A stretch of 64,000 nt of DNA from Mycoplasmataceae bacterium UBA3729 (GCA_002372615.1 DFHG01000004.1:15787-79786), one strand, 5' to 3'; positions 16,246 through 29,610 are shown, numbered from the stretch's first letter. Numbers and translations: made by a program. The notes: a model not told the origin generated them from the sequence alone.

Positions 16246-16320
16246 GGTGTCTTAGCCAAGCGGTAAGGTCCGAAGCTGCAACCTTCGTATTCGTCAGTTC
16301 GAATCTGACAGACACCTCCA
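16246..16320 (+). tRNA. tRNA-Cys(GCA)
   Basis: A 75-base cloverleaf with encoded CCA. Acceptor GGTGTCT pairs fully with AGACACC. The anticodon stem CGAAG/CTTCG holds the loop CTGCAAC with anticodon GCA at 16278-16280. The T loop is TTCGAAT with a perfect stem (GTCAG/CTGAC). Discriminator base U73 is the main identity element for cysteinyl-tRNA synthetase. All conserved positions look normal. Confidence 0.97.
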
Positions 16321-16326
16321 TAAATT

Positions 16327-16357
16327 AAACCTAGTTTAAACTAGGTTTATTTTTTTT
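16327..16357 (+). terminator. Rho-independent terminator after tRNA-Cys
   Basis: Perfect 8-bp stem AAACCTAG (16327-16334) and CTAGGTTT (16341-16348) with a TTTAAA loop, followed by A and eight T. It closes the rpmF/tRNA-Cys unit. The run of T overlaps the end of the convergent permease gene (stop at 16356). Confidence 0.85.
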
Positions 16358-18671
16358 AATATACATCATACCTAATGTACAAAACGAAACCTTGAGTTAA
16401 AATTATTAGCCCTAAACATACAAAAATTAATACTAATCAATATGAATTAAATTCTTTTTCATAATCATAGATAAATACTAAATTATGTGTAATGTATGCT
16501 AAATTAGATGTTTTACATATATAAGATTGATAAGCATTGGTATATCCCATAGATAGGCAAGGGAAAACATCATTTGATGTAGCAAAATCATGAATTAATG
16601 TTTGCATTTTCAAGCCTAATTCTGAAAAATAACCATATGTATTGCTTAATTTAATTTTTCCTGCACTAGTAGAATTGTAAATATCATAGCATTGATATAA
16701 ACTAGTATATTGTGATGTAGGATTTTCATTCCCATCATATATACATGAAGCATATTTCATCACATTAAATCTATCTACTACAGAATCATTACTAACATAA
16801 GCACTTAATCAATCTGTTTCTTTCTCATTATTTATAATTCTTGGCATACAAAAAGGTAAAGTTTTTATTAATTTTGCTTGTTCATTATCATTATATTGAG
16901 AAATATTCCTTAGCTTATAACTATTAAATTGTGGAAAATATACAAATTTAAAATATTCGCTCCAAGGAATAGTAATATTTTCATTTGTTCCACTATAATC
17001 AGTACAAATATAATCATCTAATCCATAATAGCCCATTAATTGACGAGTTAAAAAATATTTGTATTTGTACATAATATAAGCAAAATCATAATCATTTTTA
17101 ATATTTAAAATTGTTTTAATATTATTTAAGTTTAATTGATCATATAATCAATGTGAATATAAAAAGTATCCATCATTAGTTAAATTAAAATTGTATTTAT
17201 AATATTTATTATTCTCAAGGAAACAAGAAGTGTTATTTATAGTTGGATTAGTAAATAAAGTATTAAACAAAATATAGTTAAATACATCACGTTCTTCTTT
17301 TGTTGGTTCTAATTGTAAATTGTTTACATGGACAATATTTTTAGTTTCTTTAATTGCTTTAAAAAATAAACCTGGAAAATAAGAATGATCCTTTGATCAT
17401 TTATTTCCATAAGCATACAAATATTGGTTATCAGCAATTGCACCATAATTGGAAAATATGCTATTGTTTTGTTGATAAGAAAGTGTATCAATGTAAATGT
17501 TGTTAGTAATTAAATTCATATAGCTTGAAATAAAATTAGCAATATTTTCAGGAGATGTTTGATCTGCAGAATTTATTTCAGCCATTCCTTTCAATGCATC
17601 AACACCAACAAGTTGGTAATAAGTAATAAATGGAACAAAATCAGAATAATTTTGTTGATAGAAATCCATCCATTTGGTGTTATCATCATTAGTAAAATAG
17701 TTCCCGTTATTATCTACTAAATCATTTTCAACCAATGAGTGAATTGGACCATTATAATAAAAGGAATATCAATGGTAACGTCCTATCTCTTCTAACCCAT
17801 TTGTTCTAAAGGCAATATCATCCAATATTCCTAAACAACTTAATTTTTGGTAATATTTTTGTGGATTAAAAGTATTAAAAAATTGCATATTGCTTTTATG
17901 CAATGCTTTATTAAATGTTTCCTTTTGAAACTCTAGATCAAAAAATGGGATAGTGTCATTAAATTGTTTTGAACTTGGTGAAAAATATTTAGTTTGTTTT
18001 ACATTATTATTAATGGAAATAACATTTGAACTAGTTAAATCTAAAGTAACATCTTTATTAGCTACATCATCCATAGTGCGTGTTGCCACAACTACAGTGA
18101 TATTAATGATGTTAAAAATAATTGCACTAACAACACTAATAGCAATTAAACCAACTTTACCTAATTTTAATGAAAGCAAGATTAATAAACCACCAAATAC
18201 CATTAAAGCAATTAAATTCAAAAAGAAAACACTAATAATTAAACTTATAACTAAATAATAATTACTTTCAGGTACCAAAAAACCAAAACATAAAATTGCT
18301 GCAGAAAGTATAGATAAAATTAATGCAATAATAAAAAAACATAAAAACTTTGCAAAAATAATTTTAAATCTAGATATTGGTTTAGATGAAATAATCAATT
18401 CTGATCCATCTTCTTGTGAGGTTTTAAAAATATAAGTAACTAATAGTGGTGATATAGCCAAATGAAGATATAACAATATTTGTTGTGGCACAAATGTTTG
18501 GTTAGTTCATATTGATGCAATATATGAATTTTTAATTAGTGGAATTAAATAAATGAATATAACAAATACTAATAAATAAACAAAATTAACAAAATAAAAT
18601 ACTTTCTTTTTAAACACTTGTTTAAATAAAAAAAATAAATAAGTACGAAAATTATGAGTATGAATTTTCAT
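16356..18671 (-). CDS. ABC-2 type transporter permease, large
   Basis: A 771-aa membrane protein. The N-terminus MKIHTHNFRTYLFFLF is followed by a first membrane helix (about residues 21-45), then TSQEDGSELIISSKPISRFKI, a cytoplasmic segment typical of ABC-2 permeases before the second helix, then several helices to about residue 205. A long hydrophilic region of roughly 500 residues follows, rich in Tyr, Asn and Ser and probably extracellular. One more helix lies at the C-terminus (WLVLIFVCLGLIILTQGF). Several TGA codons are Trp. Substrate unknown. The likely ATPase partner is at 21015-22388, upstream in the same transcription block, separated by uvrC and a phosphodiesterase gene. Confidence 0.75.
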
Positions 18672-18723
18672 ATTAAATTATATTAGCATAAACATTTATA
18701 TATTTGTAAATCATTTAATAGTC

Positions 18724-19200
18724 TTATGATAATTCTTTCTTTTTAAAATCAATTTCATGGTTATTAATTGTAATAACCATATAAGTTGGCTTACCTATTC
18801 TTGGTTGGGTAGCGCTTCCAGGATTACACAAAATTTTATAGTCTTTATTTATTTTAACCTCATAACTATGAGAATGACCAAATAATATTACATCGGCATC
18901 ATTTTTATTAGCATAATTAAATAATCTTTTAATTCAACGACTATGTGGATGAGATACAAACTGATGACCATGCATTAAAATGAAATTATATTGATCTAAT
19001 TTAAATTTAATTATTTCTTGTGATGCATCAACATCATTATTCCCTGGAACAAAATATGTAAATAATTCCTTCATTTTGTCCAACGGATATAAATGATCTC
19101 CACAATGAATAGTAACATCATATTTATTCGCATGAATAATATCTTCAATTTTTTGAAGATCTTTACCATGTGTATCAGATATTACCAAAATAGTGATCAT
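18724..19200 (-). CDS. Metallophosphoesterase of the YfcE/MJ0936 family
   Basis: A 158-aa phosphodiesterase. All metal-binding motifs are in order: SDTHGK (residue 8 on), CGDH, VPGNND, LMHGHQF and LFGHSH. Family members hydrolyse simple phosphodiesters or cyclic nucleotides in vitro; the physiological substrate here is unknown. The start ATG at 19200 gives MITILVISDTHG. A TGA near 18934 is Trp. It lies 55 bp downstream of uvrC and 52 bp upstream of the ABC permease start. Confidence 0.9.
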
Positions 19201-19255
19201 ATTTTATTTATTATATTAATGGTAGATTTTAAGGGAATTTAAAATAAATTTAATA

Positions 19256-21025
19256 TTATTTAATATATTTTTTAATAAGACTAGCTACCTTGTAATTAAC
19301 AAATTGAGATAATTCTTGTAATGAAACCTTTTTTAAATCATTAATATCCTGATAACGTGATAATATTTTTTCAGCTGTTTTTTTACCAATACCTGGTATT
19401 TCTTCAATTTTTCTTTTCAATAATGATGAAATTTTTTTATTTTTAAAAAATGTGATGGCAAAACGATGACATTCATCTTGAATTCGTGAAACAAAAAAAT
19501 ATAAATTGCTATCTTTTTTTAAATTAAATATTTTATTTCTATCTAAATAAATTTTTTCAGTCTTGTGATCCTTATTTTTAACTAAACCTATGACTTTAAT
19601 TTTTTCATTTAAATTTAATTTAGTAAGTGTTTCATTTATAACATTAACTTGTTGACTACCACCATCAGCAATTATTAAATCTGGTAATTTTTCATTTTGC
19701 TTAATAGCATCATGATATTTTCTAAAAATAACTTCTTTAGTACAACTAACATCACTAGTTGAAAATTGATTTTTAATAATAAATTTGCGGTATAACTTTT
19801 TATTAAAATTACCTTCTTCTAAAGCTATCATTGCTCCAACTTTATTTTCATTAAATAAATTAGACATATCAAACATATGGATTAAATGTAATGATTCTTC
19901 ATTCAATATTTTCTTTAATTCATCAAATCCATTCTCAAAAATTGATGCTTTTTTAATGAATTGTAAAAAATTAGTTTTATAAAACATTTTTGCATTATCA
20001 GCAGCAAGTTGTAAAATAGTTTTAAATTTACCTACCGGTTGATTAATAAATTTAATATTGGTGATTAATGATAGTTGTTTAATATTTATATCATTTAATG
20101 CAATATAACATATATCTGGTTTATTAAAATTATCTAAATAAAATTGACATAGATAACTTATTATAGCTTCATTAATATCTGAATTAATATGTGAAATTTG
20201 TTGATTTTTGGCTAATAACTTACCATTTTTATATGACAAAACTACTATTGTAATAAAATCATTATAAGAATAAAAACCAATAACATCAATTTGTTGTTTT
20301 GAAATAATATTTACATTTTGTTTCATCCAAATATTTTTAATGGAATTAGTAATATCTAAAATTTCCTTTGCTTCCTCAAACTGTAAATTTTCTGAATATG
20401 CCTTCTCTTTGTTGTACAGCTCATTAATAATTTCTGAAATATCATTATTAAAAAAATTAATTATGTCATTTTCAATTTTTTTATAATCTTCATTATTAAT
20501 TTTGTTTATGCATGGTCCTAAACAATGACCCATATCATAATGTAAACATTTTCGATGAGGAATTTTTTGACATTTACGTAAAGGAAATAATTTTAGTAAA
20601 AATTTGTATATACCATATGAATTAAAAATATGAGGGGCAAATGGACCAAAATATTTACCTTTATAAATATTCATATTGTGTGTATATATAAGGCGTGGAT
20701 GTTTTTCATCAGTTAAAACTATATAAGGATAGTTTGTTCCATCTTTCAGAAGAATATTATATTTTGGTTTGTGCATTTTAATTAAATTATTTTCCAAAAT
20801 TAATGATTCATTTTCATTATTAACTGTAATGAAATCAATATCATAAATTTTTTCTACAAGTTTTTTAGTTTTTAATGAAACATTATTTGAAAAATATTGA
20901 TGGACTCTCTTGGAAAGGTCTTTTGCCTTACCAATATAAACAATCACATTATGCTGATCTTTTCATAAATAACATCCAGGTTTGTGTGGGATAAGTTTTA
21001 ATTTATTTTCAATATTAGCATTCAT
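19256..21025 (-). CDS. uvrC: Excinuclease ABC subunit C
   Basis: Makes the dual incisions in nucleotide excision repair with UvrA and UvrB. The N-terminal GIY-YIG nuclease domain starts LIPHKPGCYLWKDQ and continues VIVYIGKAKDLSKRVHQYF. A cysteine-rich segment (RKCQKIPHRKCLHYDMGHC) is followed by the UVR helix pair, the RNase H-like second nuclease domain (LPDLIIADGGSQQ) and a C-terminal helix-hairpin-helix (EEIPGIGKKTAEKIL). Length is 589 aa, normal. The ATG at 21025 restores the full GIY-YIG domain and overlaps the end of the upstream ABC ATPase gene by 11 bp. Confidence 0.97.
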
Positions 21026-22388
21026 TATTAAATTGTTTTATCAATCTTTCAATGTCTTGCCTTGACATTGTGTCTTTAGAACCATTAATTACCATTTGTT
21101 CATAAATATCTTGGAGTGAAGGAATATTTTTTCTTAATTCATTAAAGTAAACATTATTTTTAATTAAATTAATTTGAAACTTGTTATAAATTTCTTCATT
21201 TTTAAATGTAATTTTGTAATAAATAAGATTATGATCACTTGCATAATGACTTGCAATGATTTTTAATTCATTTATAATTTCATTAAATTTATTACTAAAT
21301 TTATTATCAATACATACAATATATTCATTTGCAAACATTGTTTTTAATAATTCATCACGTTTACCTGAATAAATCACTTTTCCACCATCGAGGATAGTTA
21401 ATGAATCACAATATGAATTTAATTCAGAAAGAACATGTGAAGACATAAAAATAGCTTTACCTTGTTGTTTTAAATGTTTTAATGTATTAAAAAAATCAAT
21501 ACGTGCTTTAGGATCTAGATTAGCCATTGGCTCATCCATAATAATGATCTCTGGATCATGAGTTAAGGTTTGTGCTAAAATAATTTTACGCTTTTGGCCT
21601 GATGAAAATTTATTAGGTGAAACATGTCTTAAATTCCACATACCAAGATCTTTCAATACTTGTTTTACTTTATTAATAGCAAAATGTTTATTAAAACCAG
21701 AAAGCATAATCATCCAAGTTAAATATTCTTGTGCAGAAAAACCTTCTGGGAAAACAGCTTTTTCAGGAACATAACCTATTTTCTTTTTAGATGCCTCATT
21801 AATATTTGGAATACCATCTATTAAAATTGTTCCAGATCACTTATAGTATGAAGAAATAATTGATTTGATAGTTGTTGTTTTACCTGCACCATTTGCACCA
21901 ATAAATGCATGGAACTCTCCAGGATAAATATCAAAATTTAATGAATCAATTGTAGGAATTTTTTTATGTCCATAATATTTAGTTAAATTACGGACATATA
22001 GAATTGGTTTTTCCTTTTTTGATTTATAGAAATCAATATCATATTCAAAAAACTTATGGTTTTTAGAGCCTACAAAATTAAAATACTCATTAATAACTCT
22101 ATAAATACGTTTTGCTTCTTCAGCATATTTACTATTAATAAATAATTTTTTACATTCATTATTAAATGAATTAATTGTTTCATTTAATTGTTTTTTTTCA
22201 TTTAATGCAGATTGCTTAATTTTTGTAATCACACTTGTAGTATCAGAATAGTTGCTTTGCTTAACTAAATTAATCTTAAAAAGTTTATTGGTATTAATTT
22301 CATTGTAACCTTTAAATGAATGGATAAACTTATTTAATTCATCATTTTTTTCAATAAATTTAATAATGTCTTCTTGAGTAATTTTCAT
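21015..22388 (-). CDS. ABC transporter ATP-binding protein with N-terminal extension
   Basis: A 457-aa ABC ATPase. The Walker A motif GANGAGKTT is near residue 169, unusually late: about 135 residues of charged, helical sequence precede the ABC domain ([14 protein letters not shown]...). The signature (FSSGQKRKIILAQ), Walker B (PEIIIMDEPMANLDP) and switch His (SSHVLSE) are intact. The C-terminal 120 residues resemble tails of exporter-type ATPases. It starts with TAATG overlap on the ileS stop and ends inside uvrC. The presumed partner is the large permease at 16356-18671. Substrate unknown. Confidence 0.88.
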
Positions 22389-25108
22389 TATCTATTTTGT
22401 TTTAGTACATTTTCACATCGTTTACAAATATGATCATTGTTTAATTCATTATTTTTAAAATATTCTCAACAACGTTCACATCTTATAAAATTAGCATTTG
22501 AACATTCTATTTCTCATGCATTCTTTTCCATTGAATCATTATTTTCAATTACAACATTAGCAACATTTAAATAATATTTAAGCAAAAGTGGTTCAAAATT
22601 TAAATAATTATTAAGTTTAATTTTCACTATAGCTTGTGTGTTTTTAGCTATACTATTGTTTTTTCTTAATAATTCTAATTTAGCAAAAACATCATCTTTC
22701 AATTTAAAAAATAGAGATCAATATTCATTATTTATTGGATCAATATTAACTCCTAAATTATTTAAATATTTAGTTAAAAAAATTGATTCTTCTTTTGTAT
22801 TAACTGATTTTAAATGAGAATATACTTCTTCACAAGTATAAGGAAGAATTGGAGCAAGCATTGATAAGTATGCTTTTAATATGTGAAAAAGAACTGTTTG
22901 AATAGCGCGTCGTTTTTGATTATTAGGTTCATCACAATACAAACTATCTTTAATGATGTCAAAATATCAACTTGATAACTTAATTGTATTTAAATTTAAT
23001 AATTTAATAATTGATGAAAAATCAAAACACTCATAAAATTGTTTAACTTGTGTTAACATATTATTAATTTGAGTAAGAATATAATTTTCTTCAGGATCAA
23101 ATTTAGTTACTTTGTCTTTATTAAAATTAAAATCAACAATATTAGATAAAATAAATTTAAAAATGGTATTCCTTATACGACGATAAACTTCAGAAATTTG
23201 ATTTAAAATACCATTAGAAATTCTTACATCATCTTGATAATCACTATTAGCTGCTCACAATCGTAAAATATCAGCACCATATTTAGCACATACAGTCAAA
23301 GGATCAATAATATTTCCTAGTGATTTTGACATTTTTCTTCCCATATCATCTAAAACAAAACCATGAGAAAGTAATATTTTGTATGGAGCAATATCATTTT
23401 CAATTACACTACATATTAATGAAGAATTAAATCAACCTCGATATTGATCATTACCTTCAAAATACAAATCATATGAAGGTTTTAATCCATAATGTTTCAA
23501 CACATTATAACTGCTTCCTGAATCAAATCATACATCCATAATGTCTTTTTCTTTAGTGTATCAATGTCCATTGTTTTTATAATCATTTGGTAAGAAGAAT
23601 TCAACAGGTTTTTCAAATCAAGAATTTGTTCCATTCTCATTAATGATCTTAATAACATGAGTAATTAAATTGACATCAAAAATAGGATTTTTGTTTTCAT
23701 CAAAAATAATTGGAATTGGTACTCCTCATATTCTTTGACGAGATATGCATCACTCAACACGATTAGAAACCATATCTAATAATTGTTTTTTATTATTAGG
23801 ATTAATAAATTTAACATCATCGATTGCAGCAATTAATTTGTCTTTAATTTTAGAAATATTAACAAACCATTGTTTTGTTGCTCTATAAATAACAGGTTTT
23901 TTAGTTCGTCAATCAATTGCAACTGAGTGAGTAATTTTTTTACAGTTTAAAAGTGAATTAGTTTTTGTTAATCGATCAATAACAATTTTGTTTGAATCTT
24001 CATAGAAAACTCCTTCTAATTCAGAATCATTAATAGTTTTATCAAACTTACCATATTCATCAATAGGACAATAAATGCCAATTCCATATTTTTTACATGC
24101 ATAATAATCTTCTAATCCAAAACCTGATGCATTATGCACTAATCCAGTACCATTTTCACTTGTTACATACTCTGCTAAAATAACTGGTGAATTACGTTTA
24201 ATTCAGGGATGAATATATTGAATATTTTCAATATCTCTTCCTTTAAATGTACCAACAACTTTATAATTTTCTCAACCTAAATTTTTTGCTATTTCTTTAT
24301 GAGTTTTTTCTAATAAAATGTAATAGTCATCTTTGTAAGCAATTCTTGCATATTCAAAATCAGGATGAACAGCTATAGCTAAATTACTTGGAATAGTTCA
24401 AGGTGTTGTTGTTCAAATTATTAACTTGTCATTATTTTTGATATATTTATTACCATTTACAACATTGAATGCAACAAATATAGAATAAGCTTCTACATTT
24501 TCATACTGAATTTCTGCTTCAGCTAAAGCTGAATGACTTGATCATGATCAATATACTGGTTTAAAATCTTGATAAATTAAACCTTTTTTAACAATAGCTA
24601 AAAATAAATTTAATTGATCTTGTTCAAATTCTTTATCAAGTGTTAAATATTTTTTGTTAAAATCTGCCACTAAACCTAAACGTTTAAATTGTGTAATTTG
24701 TTTATTAACATTTTCAATAGCAAATTCTTTGCAATTTTCTCTTTGATCAACTACAGGTAAACTAGTTTGTTTACTACCATTTTTTTTAATTAACGCATGT
24801 TCAATTGGTAATCCATGAGTATCCCAACCAGGTATATATAATGAATTATCTCCATTCATTAAATGATAACGCACAATAATATCTTTAATAATTTTATTAA
24901 GTGCATGTCCAACATGAATATTACCATTTGCATATGGTGGACCATCATGTAAAATCCAATGTCTACCATCTTTGTTTTTTTTTAATATCTTGTCATAAAT
25001 ATTACTATCATCTCAAATTTTTTGAATTTTAGGCTCTTTTATATTTAAATTAGCCTTCATTTCAAAATCTGTTTTTAATATATTTAAAGTGTCTTTATAA
25101 TTAACCAT
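22388..25108 (-). CDS. ileS: Isoleucyl-tRNA synthetase (IleRS)
   Basis: Charges tRNA-Ile. HIGH-type motif [10 protein letters not shown] is near residues 57-66, after DGPPYA; the editing domain carries TTTPWTIPSN. The C-terminus ends in a two-knuckle zinc finger (IRCERCW...[10 protein letters not shown]), the mark of the common bacterial IleRS that is normally mupirocin-sensitive. Length is 906 aa. The ATG at 25108 gives [19 protein letters not shown], the family start. The gene contains many TGA-Trp codons. It follows alaS by 16 bp, leaving no room for a T-box leader. Its stop overlaps the ABC ATPase start by one base. Confidence 0.97.
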
Positions 25109-25124
25109 TGTAAATAAATTATAT

Positions 25125-27848
25125 TTATTTAGTCAATGTTTTTAGCAAATCAATTAATAAAGATTTTGTGTGAACAAAATCTGATAGTACTGCACCACCT
25201 TGTGCTAAATATTTACTACCACCACCATAACCCTTAAGCAATTTATTAAATTGTTGCACTAAACTATTAGCTAATCATAAATTAATGATAATCTCTTTAC
25301 CACTGGCAATTACATATTCTAGCTTGTCCTTTTTTTCATTAAAGAAAATGAAAACATGAGTAGGATTTTGGTTACATAAATTTAGAAGAACAGAAGAAAG
25401 TAATTTTGTGTCCTCATCTTTAACAAATGTGTAATGAATGCATCCGGCACTAAGAGGAATAAATTTTTTAGCTAATTCAGTTGTATGATTTTTATTTATG
25501 TCTTTTATAGATTGTTTGATTAATGATGTATAAACTTCTTTAATTTTTTTAAAATCTAATTTTAATTTACGAAAACAAATACGATCTGCATCATAATTTA
25601 ATGAATTAAATATTTTGTTAAATTCATCAGAAATTATCTTATGGTGATCTAATTCATTTTTCATATTATTAATTTGTAACTTTAATTTATCAATCTCATT
25701 TGATAAGTAATTAGTAATTGTATCATTAGATGTTATTCCAACAATCCGATAAAAATTGCTCCCTTTTAATTCATAATCAATGATCATAAATTGTTCAATA
25801 TCTCTTGAATTTTTAATATGTGTGCCACCACAAATAGTAGCAACATTTTGATCAACAATAACTACACGTAATTTATCACCAATTTTTTCATATGTTTTTT
25901 CAAAATTAGCTTGTGCATGAATTTCTTTTGCTTCAGCCAAACTCATAATTTTTGTACTTACACTAGCATTTGAATTAATGATTTCATTAATTTTATCTTC
26001 AACTAAATATATTTCTTCATCTGACAATTTATGTTTACAATGAAAATCAAAAGAATATTTTAAATAACTCTTACTTGAACCTTCTTGATGAATGCTCTTA
26101 TCAACTAATGATTGTAATGTTTTTTCCAATAAATGTTCACATGAGTGATTACGAGAAATTCTTAATCGTTTATCAGCATCAACTCTTAATTGATTAACAA
26201 TAGAATTAGTATTTATTTCAAAATCTGGGTCAATTAAATGAAAATGTTGCAAATTTGGTCCTTTAATAACATCTAAAACTTTTGTTTGTTTATTATCAAC
26301 AATAATAAATCCTTCATCATGAGCCTGACCACCACTTGTTGCATAAAATGGTGTTTTATCAAAAACTAGTCAACATTTGTTTTTTATTTTATTAACTTGA
26401 TGAAAATTTTCATCAAATATACCAATGATTTTTGAATCCAATAATGTTAAAGAATCATAATCAAATAATGAATTCTTTTTAAAAGTTAACAATTCATTAT
26501 TTTGTTCAATAAAGGCTTTTATATTGTTAGTATTCTTAGAAATTTTTTGATGTTCTTTCATTAATTTAATATATTGTTTTTCATCAACATTAATATTGTT
26601 TTGTTCACACATGATTTTAATAAACTCATATGGGAAACCATATGTATCAGTTAATTTAAATACATCAATAGCAGATAATTTTTTATTTTTAGAAATAGCA
26701 TTTTTTAGTAATAAAAATCCCTTTTGTAATGTTTGTTCAAATAAATCATTTTCAGTATAAATAGTTTTAATTATTTCGTCTCTATTTTTTAATAAATATG
26801 GATAAAAATCAGACATTGAATCAATGATTGCATTAATAAGATCTTTAATAAAATTTTTATTTAAATTTAAAAAATTTGCATACATTAATGCTCTTCTTAT
26901 TAATCGTCTAATTACAGCACCTCGATCTTTTGCACTTGGAAAAATTTTATCAGCAATTGCAAATACTGAAGCTTTAATATGATCGCAAATGATAATAAAA
27001 TTACGATTTATTTGTTTTTGATTCCTATCATTTGTAAAATATGCATTTATTTCATATTTAAAATTTGTATGATTTTCAAGAATTTTTATTAGAGAATTAA
27101 AAGCATCAGTATCATAATCTGTAGGAACATCTTGTAAAACACAAGCAAGTCTTTCTAAACCTGCGCCAGTATCAATATTTTTACGTGCTAATTCCGTATA
27201 ATTATCCTTACCATCATTATTAAATTGAGAGAAAACAATGTTTCATATTTCAACATATCTATCATTTTCAATATCTTTGAAAAATAATTCTTCTCCAATA
27301 TTTTTAGGATCATACTTTTTGCCACGATCAAAATAAATTTCAGTACAAGGGCCGCATGGTCCATTACCAACATCTCAAAAATTTCGATCTTTATCACATT
27401 TTAAAATTTTATGTTTATCAATACCTAATTTTATTCATTCATTATATGCATCGGTATCATCTTTATAAACAGTAAAATACAATTTATTAACATCTAAACA
27501 AAAATGATTAACAAGAATATCATATGCAAAATGAATAGCTTCTTTTTTAAAATAATCTCCAATTGAGAAATTACCAAGCATTTCAAAAAATGAATGATGA
27601 CGAGAAGTTACTCCAATATTTTCAATATCATTTGTTCTAATACATTTTTGAGAACTAGTTAAGCGATAAGAAGGTGGATTTTTTATCCCGGAAAAAAATG
27701 GTTTAAGTGTAGCAACACCAGAATTAATTAATAAAAGTGATGGATCATTATGTGGAACTAATGATTGTGATGGTCATATTTGGTGACCTTGATTTTTAAA
27801 ATAATCCAATCATTTGGTTCTAATATTACTTAATGTCCATTTTAACAT
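25125..27848 (-). CDS. alaS: Alanyl-tRNA synthetase (AlaRS)
   Basis: Charges tRNA-Ala. The class II core opens with [17 protein letters not shown] and contains [20 protein letters not shown] (motif 2 region) and DTGAGLERL (motif 3 region). The editing domain is intact with both zinc/catalytic motifs, HSCEHLL and CGGTH, and the C-terminal glycine-rich part ([11 protein letters not shown]) is complete. Length is 907 aa, near the usual 870-880. The start ATG is at 27848. A 94-bp A+T-rich gap separates it from the upstream unknown gene, so it may have its own promoter. Confidence 0.97.
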
Positions 27849-27942
27849 GATGAATAATTATATATTTAATATAAGGTGGATATGGTGTTGAACATAACTT
27901 TACTATACATTGTTAATAAATAATTAAATTATTTTTAATAAT

Positions 27943-28563
27943 TTATATTTTCTTAGTTAAATGATTAATTGCAATAATGAATTTTGAAAAATTTCTATTA
28001 TCTAGTTTTGTTGCTATTTTTTGAATTGTTGAAAAAATTTTTAATGAATAACCCATGAGGTCAACTTGTGAAATAAATTTCGAATAATTTTCTAAATTTT
28101 TTTGTAAATTATTCGAAAATTCTCCAATTGAAAAATTAATTAAAAAATATTTACATAAAAGAAACAATAATTCATATGAATTGTTCATACTTAAATTACA
28201 TGATTTTTCAATGTTGTTAAATGCAACAAATATATCTTGAAAATCATCATTCATTAATTTATCATATTGCTCTTTTCAAAAAAATAATTTATCATCTTCT
28301 TTTAATTCAGAACATTTTGATAAAAAAAATGTTTGGAATGATGAAATACTATCAATTAATTTAGTACTTGATAAAATATGTATAAATTCATCAACATTAA
28401 TTGATAATTTTAATTGGATAAAATAAAGATATGCAATTAAAAAAGATTCAAAAGGCATAAAAAATACAATACCTTTATTTGAAGTTTTTATATATTTTTT
28501 AATTACTTTCTTTATTTTTTTTAAATCAGAAAAAATTTTTTTTAAAATTTTATTATTTTGCAT
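27943..28563 (-). CDS. Hypothetical protein downstream of hrcA
   Basis: A 206-aa protein I do not recognise. It is rich in Lys, Phe, Ile and Asn, mostly predicted helical, with two amphipathic to hydrophobic stretches (GIVFFMPFESFLIAYLYFIQ and YELLFLLCKYFLINFSIG) but no clear signal peptide. A TGA near 28276 is Trp. Its ATG overlaps the hrcA stop (TAATG), so it is translated with hrcA. In many Firmicutes grpE occupies this position; I saw no GrpE-like sequence here, so it is not a simple replacement by homology. Tentatively a lineage-specific gene. Confidence 0.7.
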
Positions 28564-29579
28564 TATTTTTTATTACTAATTTTTTTCAATTCTTCATTAA
28601 CAAAATTTAATAATCCTTTTATTTCGTCATAATTCATACGAGTTGGTCCAACAATTGATAGTTGTTTTGTTGAATTTCCAGTTTTGACTGAAGTGGAAGC
28701 AATGGTGATATCTTTTATACCAACATCATTGGCAAATGTAATTTTTGTATCACCTTTGTTTTGTTGAGTAAAAGCTATTTGTTTTCAAATAGAAGATTTT
28801 TCTAAAAGCTGTAAAACATTTTTCAATCGATTTATATCTTGGAATTCTGGTTGCATAACTAAATTGTTAATTCCATAAATGTTTGGTTTTTGTTGTACAA
28901 GATTAAATCCAAATATTTTTTCAATGATTTTTTGCATGCAGAATTCATATTGATGAACTGCCTTGCGAATTAATTCTCTAATTGTCTGCAACTTATGTTT
29001 AATGTCACTCAATTTTGTATCAATTAAACGATCATTAAATATTTTTACACATATCGTTACATCTTCTAGTTGCTTGTTATTTTCGATAGCAATACTATTT
29101 TTAACAATGTCACCATTTGAATTAACTAGAATAATTAAAACTTGTCTTGAGGAAATAGGTATTAAATCAAATCGTTTCAATGTAACATCTGTATCAAATG
29201 ATTGAACCACTGTTGGTAATTTAAGAATTGACTCAATAAGTGAAGCTGATTCATCAATAATGTTATCAATAGATAAATCTCTACGTTCAAATATAATTTT
29301 TAATTTATTTTTAATATCATTTGAAAGATATGGTTTTAAGATATTTAATTCATAATATTTATATCCATTAATTGAAGGAATGCGACCAGAAGAAGTATGG
29401 GTTTTTTCTAACAATCCATATTTTTCAAGCAAATTCATTTCAATTCTAATTGTTTGCGGAGATAAATTAGTCAAATATTTATCTACAATTAATTTACTTG
29501 GTACAGGTTGAGCACTATAAGTATATTCATCAATAATAATTTTTAGGATTTGTTTTTGTCGATCAGAAAGTTTAAACAT
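28563..29579 (-). CDS. hrcA: Heat-inducible transcription repressor HrcA
   Basis: Repressor that binds CIRCE operators of heat-shock genes and is reactivated by GroEL. The N-terminal winged helix is clear: LSDRQKQILKIIIDEYTYSAQPVPSKLIV, then LSPQTIRIEMNLLEKYGLLEKTHTSSGR. The C-terminal end has TSVKTGNSTKQLSIVGPTRM, the family's conserved VVGP-type end. Length is 338 aa, normal. No CIRCE-like TTAGCACTC repeat lies in its upstream region, so its targets are elsewhere. It diverges from the HAD gene across 68 bp that hold a 20-base perfect palindrome. Confidence 0.95.
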
Positions 29580-29610
29580 AATTAAAAAAATGATTAACTA
29601 AAGTATTTAT

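Noticed and set aside
17953..18258. 101-codon plus-strand frame in the permease gene
   Set aside because: Lies opposite membrane helices, which often yield hydrophobic antisense frames; no start signal.
25109..25124. T-box leader before ileS
   Set aside because: Only 16 bases lie between alaS and ileS, too short for a T-box.
27188..27397. 69-codon minus-strand frame in alaS
   Set aside because: Wrong frame within a continuous AlaRS reading frame.
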